Below, one piece after another: positions 1 to 7,535 of a stretch of 64,000 nt of DNA. This DNA comes from Streptomyces radicis (lineage in GTDB: Bacteria > Actinomycetota > Actinomycetes > Streptomycetales > Streptomycetaceae). The position numbers were made by a program, and so were the translations under genes. The stretch lies in contig NZ_RBDY01000001.1 of assembly GCF_003626575.1 (NCBI RefSeq), forward strand, positions 124,001-188,000, given 5' to 3'. Within the stretch, counting starts at the first letter, position 1; each line of letters begins with the position of its first letter. A model generated the notes under the pieces. The model was not told the origin of the DNA, made no database searches, and was given only the letters and a program-made list of their open reading frames with translations.

Positions 1-755
1 CGCAGCAGGAGTGTGCCGCGCACGGCCAGTGTGGCGGGCTCGCCGTCGTCGTCCAGGTCGCGCACCGCCTGGCGCACCAGCGCGACTCCGCGATCCGCTC
101 GCGAAGCTTCCGCGTGCGTCATGACCGCCCGTTCGTACCGTTCGACCGCGACTTGCCTGGGGTCGCCGGAGTGTGGCGCGGCGGCGGCCATCTTGGCCAG
201 CGCGAGTCTGGCCAGCCCCATGTAGCCGAGGCGGTAGGCCACGATCGCCGTCGTACGAGCTACCTCGGCCTGCATGGCGTAGGCGCGTTCGCGGTCGCGC
301 CCCGGTGTGTCATGCCGCTGGACGGTGACGGCGGCATCGGTGATCAATTCGGGCAGGGCTTCGGCGACTTCGCCGAACTTGCCAGCGGCGCGCTTCTTCG
401 AGACGGCCTTGATCCGGTCGGCGACCTCATCCAGCGTCCGGGGCTGAACGTCGTCGTCCGGTGGGATGTCCCAAGCGTCCAGGGCGCTGCTGATCGGCGT
501 CAGCAGGGCGTCCAACTGGTCTTGCTGCAACATGTGGATGTAGGGCTGTCCGTGCAGCACGGAGATGGTGACGCCCAGCGCTCGCGCGACAGAGGCCACG
601 ATGCTGGGCGACGCGGGCTGGTCTCCGTTCTCGAAGCGGGAGAGCTGGCTGGTGGACACGTGGGCCCTTCGCCCCAGTTCAGCCAAGCTGTAGTCGCGGA
701 TCGCGCGAAGCTCTCTGATCCGCTCCCCAGTGTGTTTATCAGTGCGGTCGTGCAT
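1..755 (-). CDS. XRE-family transcriptional regulator, 3' end cut by window edge
   Basis: This is the start of a leftward gene read off the complement; no stop is reached, so the product is at least 251 residues. Residues about 10-65 form a helix-turn-helix of the XRE type (ERIRELRAIRDYSLAELGRR, then STSQLSRFENGDQPASPSI). The rest is helical and rich in Ala, Arg and Asp, resembling the C-terminal parts of streptomycete XRE regulators, with no known catalytic motif. ATG at 755 is chosen because the HTH begins just after it and the preceding sequence reads AGG a few bases upstream. A perfect inverted repeat (771-800) lies 16 bp ahead of the start and may be its own operator. It is probably an element regulator. 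Confidence 0.8.
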   Translation of the reverse strand, partial: MHDRTDKHTGERIRELRAIRDYSLAELGRRAHVSTSQLSRFENGDQPASPSIVASVARALGVTISVLHGQPYIHMLQQDQLDALLTPISSALDAWDIPPDDDVQPRTLDEVADRIKAVSKKRAAGKFGEVAEALPELITDAAVTVQRHDTPGRDRERAYAMQAEVARTTAIVAYRLGYMGLARLALAKMAAAAPHSGDPRQVAVERYERAVMTHAEASRADRGVALVRQAVRDLDDDGEPATLAVRGTLLL

Positions 756-770
756 ACTGACCTCGCGATA

Positions 771-800
771 ACCGTTTCGACCTCGACACTTCGAAACGGT
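771..800. promoter_or_regulatory. Perfect 10-bp inverted repeat, candidate operator of the XRE regulator
   Basis: ACCGTTTCGA (771-780) is repeated inverted as TCGAAACGGT (791-800) with a 10-bp spacer. The two arm centres are 20 bp apart, about two helical turns, which suits a dimeric HTH protein. It lies directly upstream of the regulator starting at 755. The binding role is inferred. Confidence 0.55.
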
Positions 801-835
801 ACTCCCGCCAGCGATGGCAGGGACAGTGAACGAAC

Positions 836-855
836 GGCCCCGCTGCGGCGGGGCC
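836..855. terminator. GC hairpin between divergent genes
   Basis: GGCCCCGC and GCGGGGCC form an 8-bp stem around a TGCG loop, extended outward by ACGAA/TTCGT with one unpaired C. It lies between divergently transcribed genes, so it ends neither of them directly. It may insulate the two promoters or be left over from a lost gene. Confidence 0.45.
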
Positions 856-918
856 TTCGTGCTGGAATGCTCGTTCGGCGGCATCCGCTCGTTCGTTCTG
901 TTCCGGCCCGGAATCAGG

Positions 919-947
919 TTGCCTGCCCTGAGGCGCAAGCAGATACT
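919..947 (+). promoter_or_regulatory. Candidate promoter of the SH3-like gene
   Basis: TTGCCT (919-924) and GATACT (942-947) are separated by 17 bp, close to the vegetative streptomycete promoter consensus. The start codon is at 1026. The adjoining inverted repeat (949-979) would cover the transcription start. Confidence 0.4.
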
Positions 948-948
948 C

Positions 949-979
949 ACCAGACATGCCTAGACCGGGCATGTCTGGT
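949..979. promoter_or_regulatory. Inverted repeat ACCAGACATGCC, candidate GntR/KorSA operator
   Basis: ACCAGACATGCC (949-960) is mirrored by GGCATGTCTGGT (968-979), a perfect 12-bp inverted repeat with a 7-bp spacer. A further TGTCTGGTG half-copy begins at 994. The same core occurs as a perfect palindrome at 3468-3483 in front of the GntR gene, so one regulator probably acts at both places. The position just after a GATACT -10 box fits repression. Confidence 0.6.
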
Positions 980-1025
980 GTCGGTATGGGGCCTGTCTGG
1001 TGCCGTGCCGGGAGAGGAGTGAGCG

Positions 1026-1463
1026 ATGTTGGGTAGCTGGACGTTGCGTGGGGCGGTCGGAGCGTTGGCGGCGGCGCTGGTGCTCAGTGTGGTGGTGAGT
1101 GCGGAGTCGGATGCGTCGTCGGGGTCGAGGGCGCGGGCGGCTCCGGGTGTGGTGGAGCGGTGGGGTGGCGGCGGCCCGGCGGGCCCCACGTCGGTGGGTG
1201 CGGGTGGGCGCGAGCTGGTGTCCGTGCGGCAGATGGCCGGTGACTTCATGGATGTCGACGGTCAGGGCGTGCGGTTGCGGATGGGGCCCGGGACGCAGTA
1301 CGTGGCGCGGGGGCTGATGTATCCGCCGGACACGGTGTACGTCGCGATGCAGTTCGACGCGCGCGACCCCCGGGCCGACTGGGTGGGTGTGCTGGTGGAG
1401 GACTCCGTCACCGGCCTGTCCGGCTGGGGCTGGATGCATTCGGACTACCTGCGGCACATCTGA
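1026..1463 (+). CDS. Exported SH3-like domain protein
   Basis: A 145-residue protein begins with a hydrophobic segment (about residues 8-25, LRGAVGALAAALVLSVVVSA) typical of a signal peptide or anchor. A low-complexity linker follows. The C-terminal half resembles a bacterial SH3 (SH3b) fold: GVRLRMGPGTQYVARGL, then WVGVLV and GWGWMHSDYL. The RBS GGAGAGGAG at 1011-1019 supports the ATG at 1026. It stands alone between a candidate operator and a terminator hairpin (1514-1543), so it is a one-gene unit and probably element cargo. SH3b domains often bind cell-wall peptides; that role here is inference. No enzymatic domain is seen. Confidence 0.75.
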   Translation: MLGSWTLRGAVGALAAALVLSVVVSAESDASSGSRARAAPGVVERWGGGGPAGPTSVGAGGRELVSVRQMAGDFMDVDGQGVRLRMGPGTQYVARGLMYPPDTVYVAMQFDARDPRADWVGVLVEDSVTGLSGWGWMHSDYLRHI

Positions 1464-1513
1464 GCCAGAGGGGAAATGTGAACCTGAGGTGGTGATTTGG
1501 TGATGCCGTGATC

Positions 1514-1543
1514 GGTGGGTCGTCCGCGTTCGGGCGACCCACC
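1514..1543 (+). terminator. Terminator hairpin after the SH3-like gene
   Basis: GGTGGGTCGTCCG and CGGGCGACCCACC pair over 13 bp with one G-T wobble around a CGTT loop. It lies 50 bp after the stop at 1463. There is no T-run, as is usual in Streptomyces. Confidence 0.65.
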
Positions 1544-1698
1544 GTGCGGAGTCCCTGGTGTACGCGGTGTTGCACGTGCAGATGTTCTTGCGTGGGCGGG
1601 GGATGAAATGCCCGCCGTAGTTGTTCGTGTCTTGTCAGTGGCATATGTGGTGTGCTTGGGTGGCCGAAATCGAACGGAATTTGTCAAAGGGAAGCGCA

Positions 1699-1977
1699 GT
1701 GGCCGTTGGTGACTCCTTTTCGGATGACGTCGGAGATGAGGCAGCGGAGTACGTAGCGGGGGTGGGGTATGTAGAAGCGTGGCGACGCGCGTCGGTGAAG
1801 GCGGCTGAGATCAATACGCTGTTGGCGGGGCTGGGTGTAGGGCCCGGGGAGCTGGTGGCGCTGCCGGACGCGGATCCGGCGGGGCGGCCGGTGGTGCGGG
1901 TGCGGGCGTCCGGATCCGGCGCTGACCTGGCGCTGTGTCTGCTTCGGCAGTGCGCGGAGGGTCAGCGGGAGCAGTAG
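1699..1977 (+). CDS. Small conserved AICE protein of unknown function
   Basis: The product is about 92 residues if translation starts at GTG 1699, preceded by AAAGGGAAG with a good spacing. The same frame is open back to a TTG at 1621, but that stretch has poor streptomycete codon use and no RBS. The N-terminal part is helical and acidic; the C-terminal part, LPDADPAGRPVVRVRASGSG, looks like a short beta-rich fold ending in a helix with one Cys. Proteins of this kind recur in Streptomyces integrated elements, but I know no function. The sequence upstream (1544-1698) is a likely promoter region. Confidence 0.6.
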   Translation: MAVGDSFSDDVGDEAAEYVAGVGYVEAWRRASVKAAEINTLLAGLGVGPGELVALPDADPAGRPVVRVRASGSGADLALCLLRQCAEGQREQ

Positions 1978-2145
1978 CGCTGTGGGAACGGCGGCGACTG
2001 TCGACGTTGATCACTGCGGCGCCATAACTCGCCCTGGCCGATGGTTAGTTGATGGGCCATCACTTCGAACGGGCCTCTCGGCGGGCGGGAGGGCATTAGT
2101 CTGGGGCGGTCGCGCGATCGATGGCCGGATAGGCGGAGGGGCGAG

Positions 2146-2313
2146 ATGATATTTCGGCGCAGAGGGGTCCGTAGCAAGTTCCGGAATGAGCCTCGGCTTG
2201 AGTCAGGAAAGCGCGGGCGGACTGATCTGGTGTGTCCGTCGTGCGGTACGCGGGTGCGGATGACCGGCTTGATTCCGCCGGATGCGAAGTTGCGGCGGCA
2301 CAGGTGCAGTTGA
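2146..2313 (+). CDS. 55-residue zinc-ribbon-like small protein
   Basis: An ATG at 2146 follows GGAGGGG by 4-5 bases and opens a 55-codon frame ending in TGA at 2311-2313. The product is basic (N-terminal IFRRRGVRSKFR) and has a CPSC pair near residue 30 and a C-terminal HRC motif, so a single zinc could be held by three Cys and a His. A strong terminator-like hairpin follows at 2329-2359, which supports a real transcription unit. I do not recognise a named family. It could be a small DNA- or RNA-binding accessory of the element. Confidence 0.55.
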   Translation: MIFRRRGVRSKFRNEPRLESGKRGRTDLVCPSCGTRVRMTGLIPPDAKLRRHRCS

Positions 2314-2328
2314 GCAGGTGACGAGCTG

Positions 2329-2359
2329 GAACGGCCTCGGGGGGATCCCGGGGCCGTTC
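2329..2359. terminator. Terminator hairpin after the 55-residue gene
   Basis: GAACGGCCTCGGG and CCCGGGGCCGTTC form a 13-bp stem with one wobble pair around GGGAT. It lies 16 bp after the stop of the small gene. I see no gene in 2360-2597; that stretch is GC-rich, with only the 3' flank of the GntR gene on the other strand. Confidence 0.65.
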
Positions 2360-2597
2360 GTCGTCCGGGGGCCGTCCGGTGACCCGGCTGCCCCGGTGCG
2401 CTCCGCCCCTCTTCGCGCCGGACGCATCCGGTGGGGGCGGGTCCCGGTGGTCACAGCCGCGGTGGTGCTCGGGCGGGGCGGTCGGGCCGCTCGGGCGGGA
2501 CCGGCCGCCAGGCCGCAGCCCGCCCGAGGGCGGCCCGGGCCGCGCGTCGCGCGGATGCGCGGCGCTCTTGAGGATGTGAAGAAAGTTTGGACCAGGC

Positions 2598-3374
2598 TCA
2601 GCGGCGGGGTTTGGTCGCGGCGCTGTGGTGGATGAGGTCGGCTTGCGCGGCGGGGATGCGGAGGGTTTCCAGGGTGAGGGGGCGGGCGTCGCGGCCGAGG
2701 GTGACGCGGTGGACCACGAGCAGGGTTTCCGTGGCATCGTTCAGGCCGAGGGCGGTGTGCTCGCCGGGGCGGCATGGTCGCGCGGTGGTGTGGGTGTCCC
2801 AGGTGAGGGGGTGTCCGGCGGCGGCCAACGCGTCATAGATGGCGGTGGGTTCGGCCTCGGGCGTGGTCTCCACGGTGGTGCCCGTGATCACGTCGTAGGG
2901 CAGGAGCACGCGGTGCAGGGCGCGGACAAGTGAGCTGCCGACGGTGACCTTGCGGTCGGCGGCGAACGCCGGGGCCTCGTTGCTGGCGTCGCGGTGGAGA
3001 AGGACGGCGTCCTGCGGGTCGGTGATGAGGACGCGGGTGATGGCGGGGTCCCCGGTGGTCTCCAGGGCGGTCGCGAGCTGATGGGGGGCCTTGGCGTTGG
3101 CGCGGGCGATGCCCAGGTCCAGGGAGACGCGGCGGGCCGGGTGGGCGACGTAGACGGGGCGCCCGGTCTGGTGGGGGGCGAGCAGCCCCATGGCGCGCAG
3201 CTCTCGGACGGCGGAGCGCACGGTGATGCGTGAGACGCCGTATTTCTCGGAGAGTTCGGGGGTGCCGGGCAGGCGGCTGCCCGGCGGGTAGGTGCCGTCG
3301 AGGATTGCGGCGGCCAGGCGCGCGGCCAGCTGCGTGTACAGCGGGTCGGCCTGGGTGAGCGGTTGGTCGGCCAC
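2598..3374 (-). CDS. GntR-family repressor, KorSA-like
   Basis: This 258-residue product has an N-terminal winged helix of the GntR type (about residues 10-70; PLYTQLAARLAAAILDGTYP, then ELSEKYGVSRITVRSAVREL). A UTRA-like effector-binding domain follows to the C-terminus (LLVVHRVTLGRDARPLTLET). GTG 3374 is preferred over upstream in-frame starts because GGAGGAG lies 10 bases ahead and the HTH begins at once. In pSAM2, KorSA is a GntR regulator that represses its own gene and the replication activator pra. Here the gene diverges from the transfer operon, and a perfect palindrome sits between them. Autoregulation and control of the SH3-like gene through the same motif are inferred. Confidence 0.85.
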   Translation of the reverse strand: MADQPLTQADPLYTQLAARLAAAILDGTYPPGSRLPGTPELSEKYGVSRITVRSAVRELRAMGLLAPHQTGRPVYVAHPARRVSLDLGIARANAKAPHQLATALETTGDPAITRVLITDPQDAVLLHRDASNEAPAFAADRKVTVGSSLVRALHRVLLPYDVITGTTVETTPEAEPTAIYDALAAAGHPLTWDTHTTARPCRPGEHTALGLNDATETLLVVHRVTLGRDARPLTLETLRIPAAQADLIHHSAATKPRR

Positions 3375-3462
3375 CTGCGCGGGTCTCCTCCGGTGTCGTG
3401 CTGAAACGTCGGGCGCCAGGATATGACTTGCCTGACCATGCCGACACCGCGCATGCTCCACG

Positions 3463-3490
3463 TTGTGACCAGACATGTCTGGTGTAGGCA
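3463..3490. promoter_or_regulatory. Promoter with embedded palindromic operator ACCAGACATGTCTGGT
   Basis: ACCAGACATGTCTGGT (3468-3483) is a perfect 16-bp palindrome. It lies between a TTGTGA box (3463-3468) and a TAGGCA box (3485-3490), 16 bp apart, that could drive the rightward operon starting at 3524. A second half-site GGCATGTCTG follows at 3487-3496. The same motif stands at 949-979. It is the likely operator of the neighbouring GntR protein. Confidence 0.65.
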
Positions 3491-3523
3491 TGTCTGCCTG
3501 GCGCTCATGGAGAGGAGCGAGTG

Positions 3524-3898
3524 ATGCAAGGGATTCCTGTGGATCCGACGCGGTTGGGGCGGTTCATGGTGGTGGCACCGCCGACGCCTCGTGTCACGCC
3601 GGAGGGTGAGCAACGGCGGGACCGGGACGGGCGCCCTCAGTGGGTGGTCGCGGTGGCGGTGCGGCGTCCGGAGCGCCGGGCGGAGATGGTGGAGATCGTG
3701 GTGCCGGGCGATCCGGGAGCGGGGCTGTCGGAGGGCATGCCCGTGCACCTGGATGACTTGGAGTGCACCTTTTGGGCGGTCGGGGATCGGTCGGGGTTGA
3801 GCTGGCGGGCGTCGGCGGTGACGGCTGTGTCGGCGAGTGCGGCGGCGGGTTCGTCGGGTGGCGGGCGTAAGTCGGTGGCGTCGGGGGGTGAGCGGTGA
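3524..3898 (+). CDS. SCO3933-family regulatory protein
   Basis: The 124-residue product matches the family known as SCO3933-type proteins, found in Streptomyces integrated elements upstream of the tra gene: IPVDPTRLGRFMVVAPPTP at the N-terminus, then a beta-rich middle (VEIVVPGDPGAGLSEGMPVH, WRASAVT). ATG 3524 is chosen over GTG 3521 because GGAGAGGAG (3509-3517) is better spaced. It is the first gene of an overlapping operon running to the integrase. The biochemical role is not established to my knowledge; the regulatory label comes from the family name. Confidence 0.75.
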   Translation: MQGIPVDPTRLGRFMVVAPPTPRVTPEGEQRRDRDGRPQWVVAVAVRRPERRAEMVEIVVPGDPGAGLSEGMPVHLDDLECTFWAVGDRSGLSWRASAVTAVSASAAAGSSGGGRKSVASGGER

Positions 3899-4203
3899 TG
3901 GCGGCGACGGACTTGCGTTGGATGCGGGCGCTGTCGTCGCTGGACGAGCTGTTCACGATGGCGTCGCTGGTGGATGACTCGGCCGAGGTGGATGACCTGT
4001 TGTTGCTGTTGGTGCAGCGGCGGCTTGCGTCTGAGCTTGGGCCGTTGGCCGAGCGGTTCCGGGAGTTGGCGGATGAGTCGCAGGAGCGGGTGACGGGTCA
4101 GCCCGTGCCGCTTGCCGAGGGGCAGTTGCTGCATCCGCCGGAGGTTCGCCGGAGGGAGGCGCAGTGGTGGGAGCACGAGAACCCGACACCCCCCGGTACG
4201 TGA
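3898..4203 (+). CDS. Hypothetical helical protein of the transfer operon
   Basis: The start codon overlaps the preceding stop (TGATG at 3896-3900), which indicates translational coupling. The 101-residue product is largely helical and rich in Leu and Glu, with a probable coiled-coil stretch around residues 25-60 (DDLLLLLVQRRLASELGPLA) and no Cys. I do not recognise a family. The position between the SCO3933-type gene and the FtsK gene suggests an accessory to conjugal transfer. Confidence 0.6.
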   Translation: MAATDLRWMRALSSLDELFTMASLVDDSAEVDDLLLLLVQRRLASELGPLAERFRELADESQERVTGQPVPLAEGQLLHPPEVRRREAQWWEHENPTPPGT

Positions 4204-4391
4204 CGATGGGCGAGATTCTGCGGCATCTGCGGATGCTGGCGGGTGCGGAAGCGATGCTGATGGCGTCGGATGATCCGCAAGCGGTGCTGAGTCTGCTCGA
4301 CCTGGTGAAGCGGCACGGGATGCAGGTGTCGTTGAAGGCGACGGCGTTGCTCGCGGAGCGGGAGCGGGCCGACCGCGAGGGGCCGCGGTGA
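4164..4391 (+). CDS. Small hypothetical protein of the transfer operon
   Basis: The reading frame overlaps the end of the previous gene by 40 bp and starts at GTG 4164 or 4167 behind GGAGGGAGG (4151-4159). The 75-residue product is helical (TMGEILRHLRMLAGAEAML, LLDLVKRHGMQVSLKATALL). An internal ATG at 4206 has no good RBS. It ends in TGA overlapping the start of the FtsK gene. I do not know a function; tight coupling suggests co-expression with the translocase. Confidence 0.55.
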   Translation: MVGAREPDTPRYVTMGEILRHLRMLAGAEAMLMASDDPQAVLSLLDLVKRHGMQVSLKATALLAERERADREGPR

Positions 4392-5734
4392 TGGCCGAGG
4401 TGTTGTCCTGGTCGCTTGCGGTGGTGCTGGCGGTGGCGGTGGTCGCGCGCGGGTGGTGGCAGCCCCGGTTGTCGGCGTGGTGGGCGGTGGCCGGTGGGCG
4501 GCCGTGGCCGTGGCTGCTGCTGGGGTATCCGGCGGTGGTGCTGCGGATGCGGTGGTCCTGGCGGCGGTTGTGCACGACGACGGGGCTTGCGGTGATGAAG
4601 TCGCCGCGCTGGTTGATGGTCGGGCGGGATACGTGGGTGGCGGGGCGGTCGTTGCGGCCTTCCCCTCCCGGGTTGGGGGTGGCGCGGCCGACGCGGGCGG
4701 GCCTGCGGGTGCGGGTGCGGCTGCATCCGGGGCAGGTGCCGGAGCAGGTGGAGGCGGTGGCCGATGCTCTCGCGCACGCGTGGCGGGTGCATGCGGTGCG
4801 GGTGTCCTCGCCACGTCGGGGCGTGGTGCTGCTGGTGGTGACGGCCCGGGATCCGTTGACGGCTGCCGGTGGCGTACGGCCCGGGGAAGGGTCAGGCGTC
4901 GCACGGCGGTTGTTGTCGGCGGTGGTGGGGCGGCTGGAAGACGGCGCGCCGTGGGTGGTCGACCTGCGGCGGGTGCCTCACTGGCTGGTCGTCGGTGCGA
5001 CGCAATCGGGCAAGTCGACGTGGCTGGCCTCGCTGGTCACGGAGTTGGCTCCTCAGCCGGTCGCGTTGGTGGGCATCGACTGCAAGGGCGGCCTTGAACT
5101 GGGCTTGTTCGAGCGGCGGTTGTCGGTGTTGGCCACATCGCGGGCCGAGGCGGCCGAGGTGCTGCGGGCGCTGGTGGAGGAGGAGTTGCCATGGCGGATG
5201 ACGGTCTGTCGCTCGGCGGGGGTGCGGGACATCTGGCACTTGCCGAAGGACGAGCGGCCGTTCCCGATCGTGGTCATCGTCGATGAGCTGGCGGAGCTGT
5301 ACCTGTCGGACGGCTCGCGCGAGGGGCGGCGGGAGGCGGCGGACTGCTCGGTCGCGCTGCTGCGGCTGGCGCAGCTCGGGCGCGCGTTGGGCGCGTATCT
5401 GGTGGTGGCCGGGCAACGTGTCGGTTCCGAACTCGGCCCGGGCGTCACGGCGTTGCGGGCTCAGCTCGGCGGGCGGGTGGTCCATCGCGTCAACGACGAG
5501 GCCACGGCGGAGATGGCGCTCGGGGATCTCCAGCCCGGGGCCGTGGCGGTGGCGCAGACGATCGGGGAGGACGAACCGGGAGTCGCGGTCACGGCGGTCT
5601 CGGGCCGTTGGTCGCGGGCCCGTTCGGCGCTGGTCTCCCCGGAGGAAGCGGAGAGGGCGGCCGTGCGGTACGGGCACCGTACGCCGGTGCTCGCACGGCT
5701 GGCCCCGCCCGGCGGTGAGGAGGCGGCGCCATGA
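4391..5734 (+). CDS. traSA: FtsK/SpoIIIE-type conjugal DNA translocase (TraSA-like)
   Basis: A 447-residue ATPase that would move double-stranded element DNA between mycelial cells, the single-protein transfer mechanism of Streptomyces elements. Two hydrophobic segments lie at about residues 5-22 and 38-52, followed by an FtsK/SpoIIIE motor domain with Walker A GATQSGKST (about residue 200) and Walker B VVIVDELAEL (about 295). A later motif, LARLGRALGAYLVVAGQR in general form, matches the family (here LRLAQLGRALGAYLVVAGQR). ATG 4391 overlaps the preceding TGA by one base. The final TGA overlaps the next ATG. It is longer than pSAM2 TraSA as I recall it. Confidence 0.9.
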   Translation: MAEVLSWSLAVVLAVAVVARGWWQPRLSAWWAVAGGRPWPWLLLGYPAVVLRMRWSWRRLCTTTGLAVMKSPRWLMVGRDTWVAGRSLRPSPPGLGVARPTRAGLRVRVRLHPGQVPEQVEAVADALAHAWRVHAVRVSSPRRGVVLLVVTARDPLTAAGGVRPGEGSGVARRLLSAVVGRLEDGAPWVVDLRRVPHWLVVGATQSGKSTWLASLVTELAPQPVALVGIDCKGGLELGLFERRLSVLATSRAEAAEVLRALVEEELPWRMTVCRSAGVRDIWHLPKDERPFPIVVIVDELAELYLSDGSREGRREAADCSVALLRLAQLGRALGAYLVVAGQRVGSELGPGVTALRAQLGGRVVHRVNDEATAEMALGDLQPGAVAVAQTIGEDEPGVAVTAVSGRWSRARSALVSPEEAERAAVRYGHRTPVLARLAPPGGEEAAP

Positions 5735-5919
5735 CCGAGTTGCCGTTGGTGGCGGTGTTCGGGCTGGCGACGTTCCTGATCGTGCGCAGTGCCGAAGTCC
5801 ATTGGTGGGTCGCGGCGTTGTGCTTCCTGTTCGGGTTCTACTTCGCCACCACCCCGTATGCCGAGGTCGTGAGCGGCTTCGTCGACTGGCTCATCGGCCG
5901 GGCCTCGGGGGATGCGTGA
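5731..5919 (+). CDS. Small membrane protein (SpdB-like candidate)
   Basis: The 62-residue product has two membrane-spanning segments (about residues 5-18, VAVFGLATFLIV, and 24-40, WWVAALCFLFGFYFA) and a short soluble tail. It starts inside the stop of the translocase gene (ATGA). Small hydrophobic Spd proteins next to tra help intramycelial spread of Streptomyces plasmids. The position and size fit that class, but I cannot assign a subfamily. Confidence 0.65.
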   Translation: MTELPLVAVFGLATFLIVRSAEVHWWVAALCFLFGFYFATTPYAEVVSGFVDWLIGRASGDA

Positions 5920-6065
5920 TGTCCCGGCGTCGGCGTGAAGGGCGGGATCGGGTCGTGTACTGCCACCGGTGCCTACGGCCCCGGCACCGTACGCGGTCGG
6001 GGCGGGTTTTGCGCTGCGGGTGCCGGACGGCGCGGTGGCGGCGGGTGCCGTGGCGGCGGCGATGA
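5919..6065 (+). CDS. 48-residue basic zinc-ribbon-like protein
   Basis: An ATG at 5919 overlaps the previous TGA (TGATG), followed by 48 codons to TGA at 6063-6065. The product is strongly basic with two Cys pairs, YCHRCLRP near residue 15 and LRCGCRTA near residue 33. This is the spacing of a small zinc ribbon. Coupling to the membrane-protein gene supports a real gene. pSAM2-type elements carry similar short frames between spd and rep. Its function is unknown; DNA or RNA binding is plausible from charge. Confidence 0.55.
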   Translation: MSRRRREGRDRVVYCHRCLRPRHRTRSGRVLRCGCRTARWRRVPWRRR

Positions 6066-6128
6066 GCTCGAGGACGGAGAGGAACTGGTCGACGTGAATG
6101 TGTCGGAGTCCCCTGCGAGGGGTCCACC

Positions 6129-7535
6129 ATGGCCGGGGCATGGAGCCGTGGGCGGCGCTCCGCCGGATCCCGTGCGGGGCGTCTGCTCACCCTGTCGGAG
6201 ACAGAGCGGGACTTGATCCGGCTGGCGAACGAGCCTGGCGCGGCACGGTGGTTGGAGCAGATCCGGGCCACGGGTGGGTGCGAACAGCCGGTCCACCTGG
6301 CGGGTCACTCCACGGTCGTGGACGCGGCGACAGGTGAGGTCCTGCGGTCGTTCGACACGGCGGACGAGGGCGGGCGGCTGGCGGTGCGCTGCCGGACCCG
6401 GCGGTCGGTACGGTGCGAGTCCTGCGCCCGGCAGCACCAGGGCGACACCTACCACCTGGTCAGGGCGGGGCTGGCCGGGGGTAAGGGCATCCGCAGTGAG
6501 GTGGTCGAGCACCCCCGGCTGATGGTGACGCTGACCGCCCCGTCGTTCGGGCGCGTGCACCGCTCGGGCCGGTGTCACTCCTTGCGGCCCGGGGTGTGCC
6601 GCCATGGTGCGCCGATGGGCTGCGGCCGGTTTCACCGCGATACGGCCGCCGTGGTCGGGGCCCCGCTGTGCGCGGCCTGCTACGACTACCCCGGCCATGT
6701 GCTGTGGCACGCGCACCTCGGTGAGCTGTGGTCGCGCACGATGCGCAACGTGCGCCGCCTGCTCGCTGCGGCGGGCGGCGTCCCGCGTTCCCGGCTGAGC
6801 GAACACCTCACGGTGTCGTTCGCCAAGGTCGCCGAATACCAGCGCCGCGGCGCCGTTCACGTCCACGCCGTCGTGCGTCTCGACGGCCCGGAGGGTGCGG
6901 GGACATCTCCCCCGGCCTGGGCGACGGAAACGGTACTCGCGGCGGCCGTCCGCACCGCCGCAGGCGCGACAAGGGTCGCCACGCCGTACGCCCCCGAGGT
7001 GGGCGAACGCACGGTCGTGTGGGGGCGGCAGCTCGATATACACCCCATCGGCGATCAAGATCGCTTCACGACGCCCGTGCGGGACGACGCCGTGGCGGCC
7101 TACATCGCCAAGTACACGACCAAGAGCGCGACGGAAGGTGGCACCGACTATCCGGTGCGGTCGCTCGCGGACGTCAGGGCCCGGCGGGTGCCCGAACACG
7201 TACGCGCGCTCATGCGGGCCTGCTGGCGCCTGGGCGGCCTGCCGGAGTTGGCACATCTGCGGCTGCGGGGGTGGGCTCACATGCTCGGCTTCCGGGGTCA
7301 TGTGCTCACCAAGTCGCGGGGCTACTCGACCACGTACAAGGAGCTGCGCGCCGCGCGGGCGGCATGGCAGGGGGGCGGCCGAGTGGATGGCACGGTCGTG
7401 GACTCGGCCTGGCGGTATGTCGGGCGGGGGTGGACCCCGGGTGAGGCCGAGTTGGCGCGGGGTGTGGCGTTCGACGCGGCGGCGGGCCGGGCGTTGGCCC
7501 GTGAGGCGGTCGGGTGGGTGGAACGCGGTGGATGA
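6129..7535 (+). CDS. repSA: RepSA-like rolling-circle replication initiator
   Basis: The 468-residue protein carries the HUH motif of rolling-circle initiators (AVHVHAVVRLDG, about residue 245) and a downstream YIAKYTTK motif (about residue 322) with the candidate nicking tyrosine. Several Cys and His (CESCARQH; CRHGAPMGCGRFH; CAACYDY) suggest a zinc-binding insert, as in RepSA proteins. It would nick the origin so the excised element can replicate before transfer. ATG 6129 follows GAGGGG by 6-7 bases. The 3' end abuts the xis region. Confidence 0.88.
   Translation: MAGAWSRGRRSAGSRAGRLLTLSETERDLIRLANEPGAARWLEQIRATGGCEQPVHLAGHSTVVDAATGEVLRSFDTADEGGRLAVRCRTRRSVRCESCARQHQGDTYHLVRAGLAGGKGIRSEVVEHPRLMVTLTAPSFGRVHRSGRCHSLRPGVCRHGAPMGCGRFHRDTAAVVGAPLCAACYDYPGHVLWHAHLGELWSRTMRNVRRLLAAAGGVPRSRLSEHLTVSFAKVAEYQRRGAVHVHAVVRLDGPEGAGTSPPAWATETVLAAAVRTAAGATRVATPYAPEVGERTVVWGRQLDIHPIGDQDRFTTPVRDDAVAAYIAKYTTKSATEGGTDYPVRSLADVRARRVPEHVRALMRACWRLGGLPELAHLRLRGWAHMLGFRGHVLTKSRGYSTTYKELRAARAAWQGGGRVDGTVVDSAWRYVGRGWTPGEAELARGVAFDAAAGRALAREAVGWVERGG

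Noticed and set aside
114..1022. Plus-strand frame of 302 codons over the XRE gene
   Set aside because: The minus strand encodes a clear helix-turn-helix regulator over the same bases; the plus-strand product has no recognisable feature and runs across the divergent promoter region.
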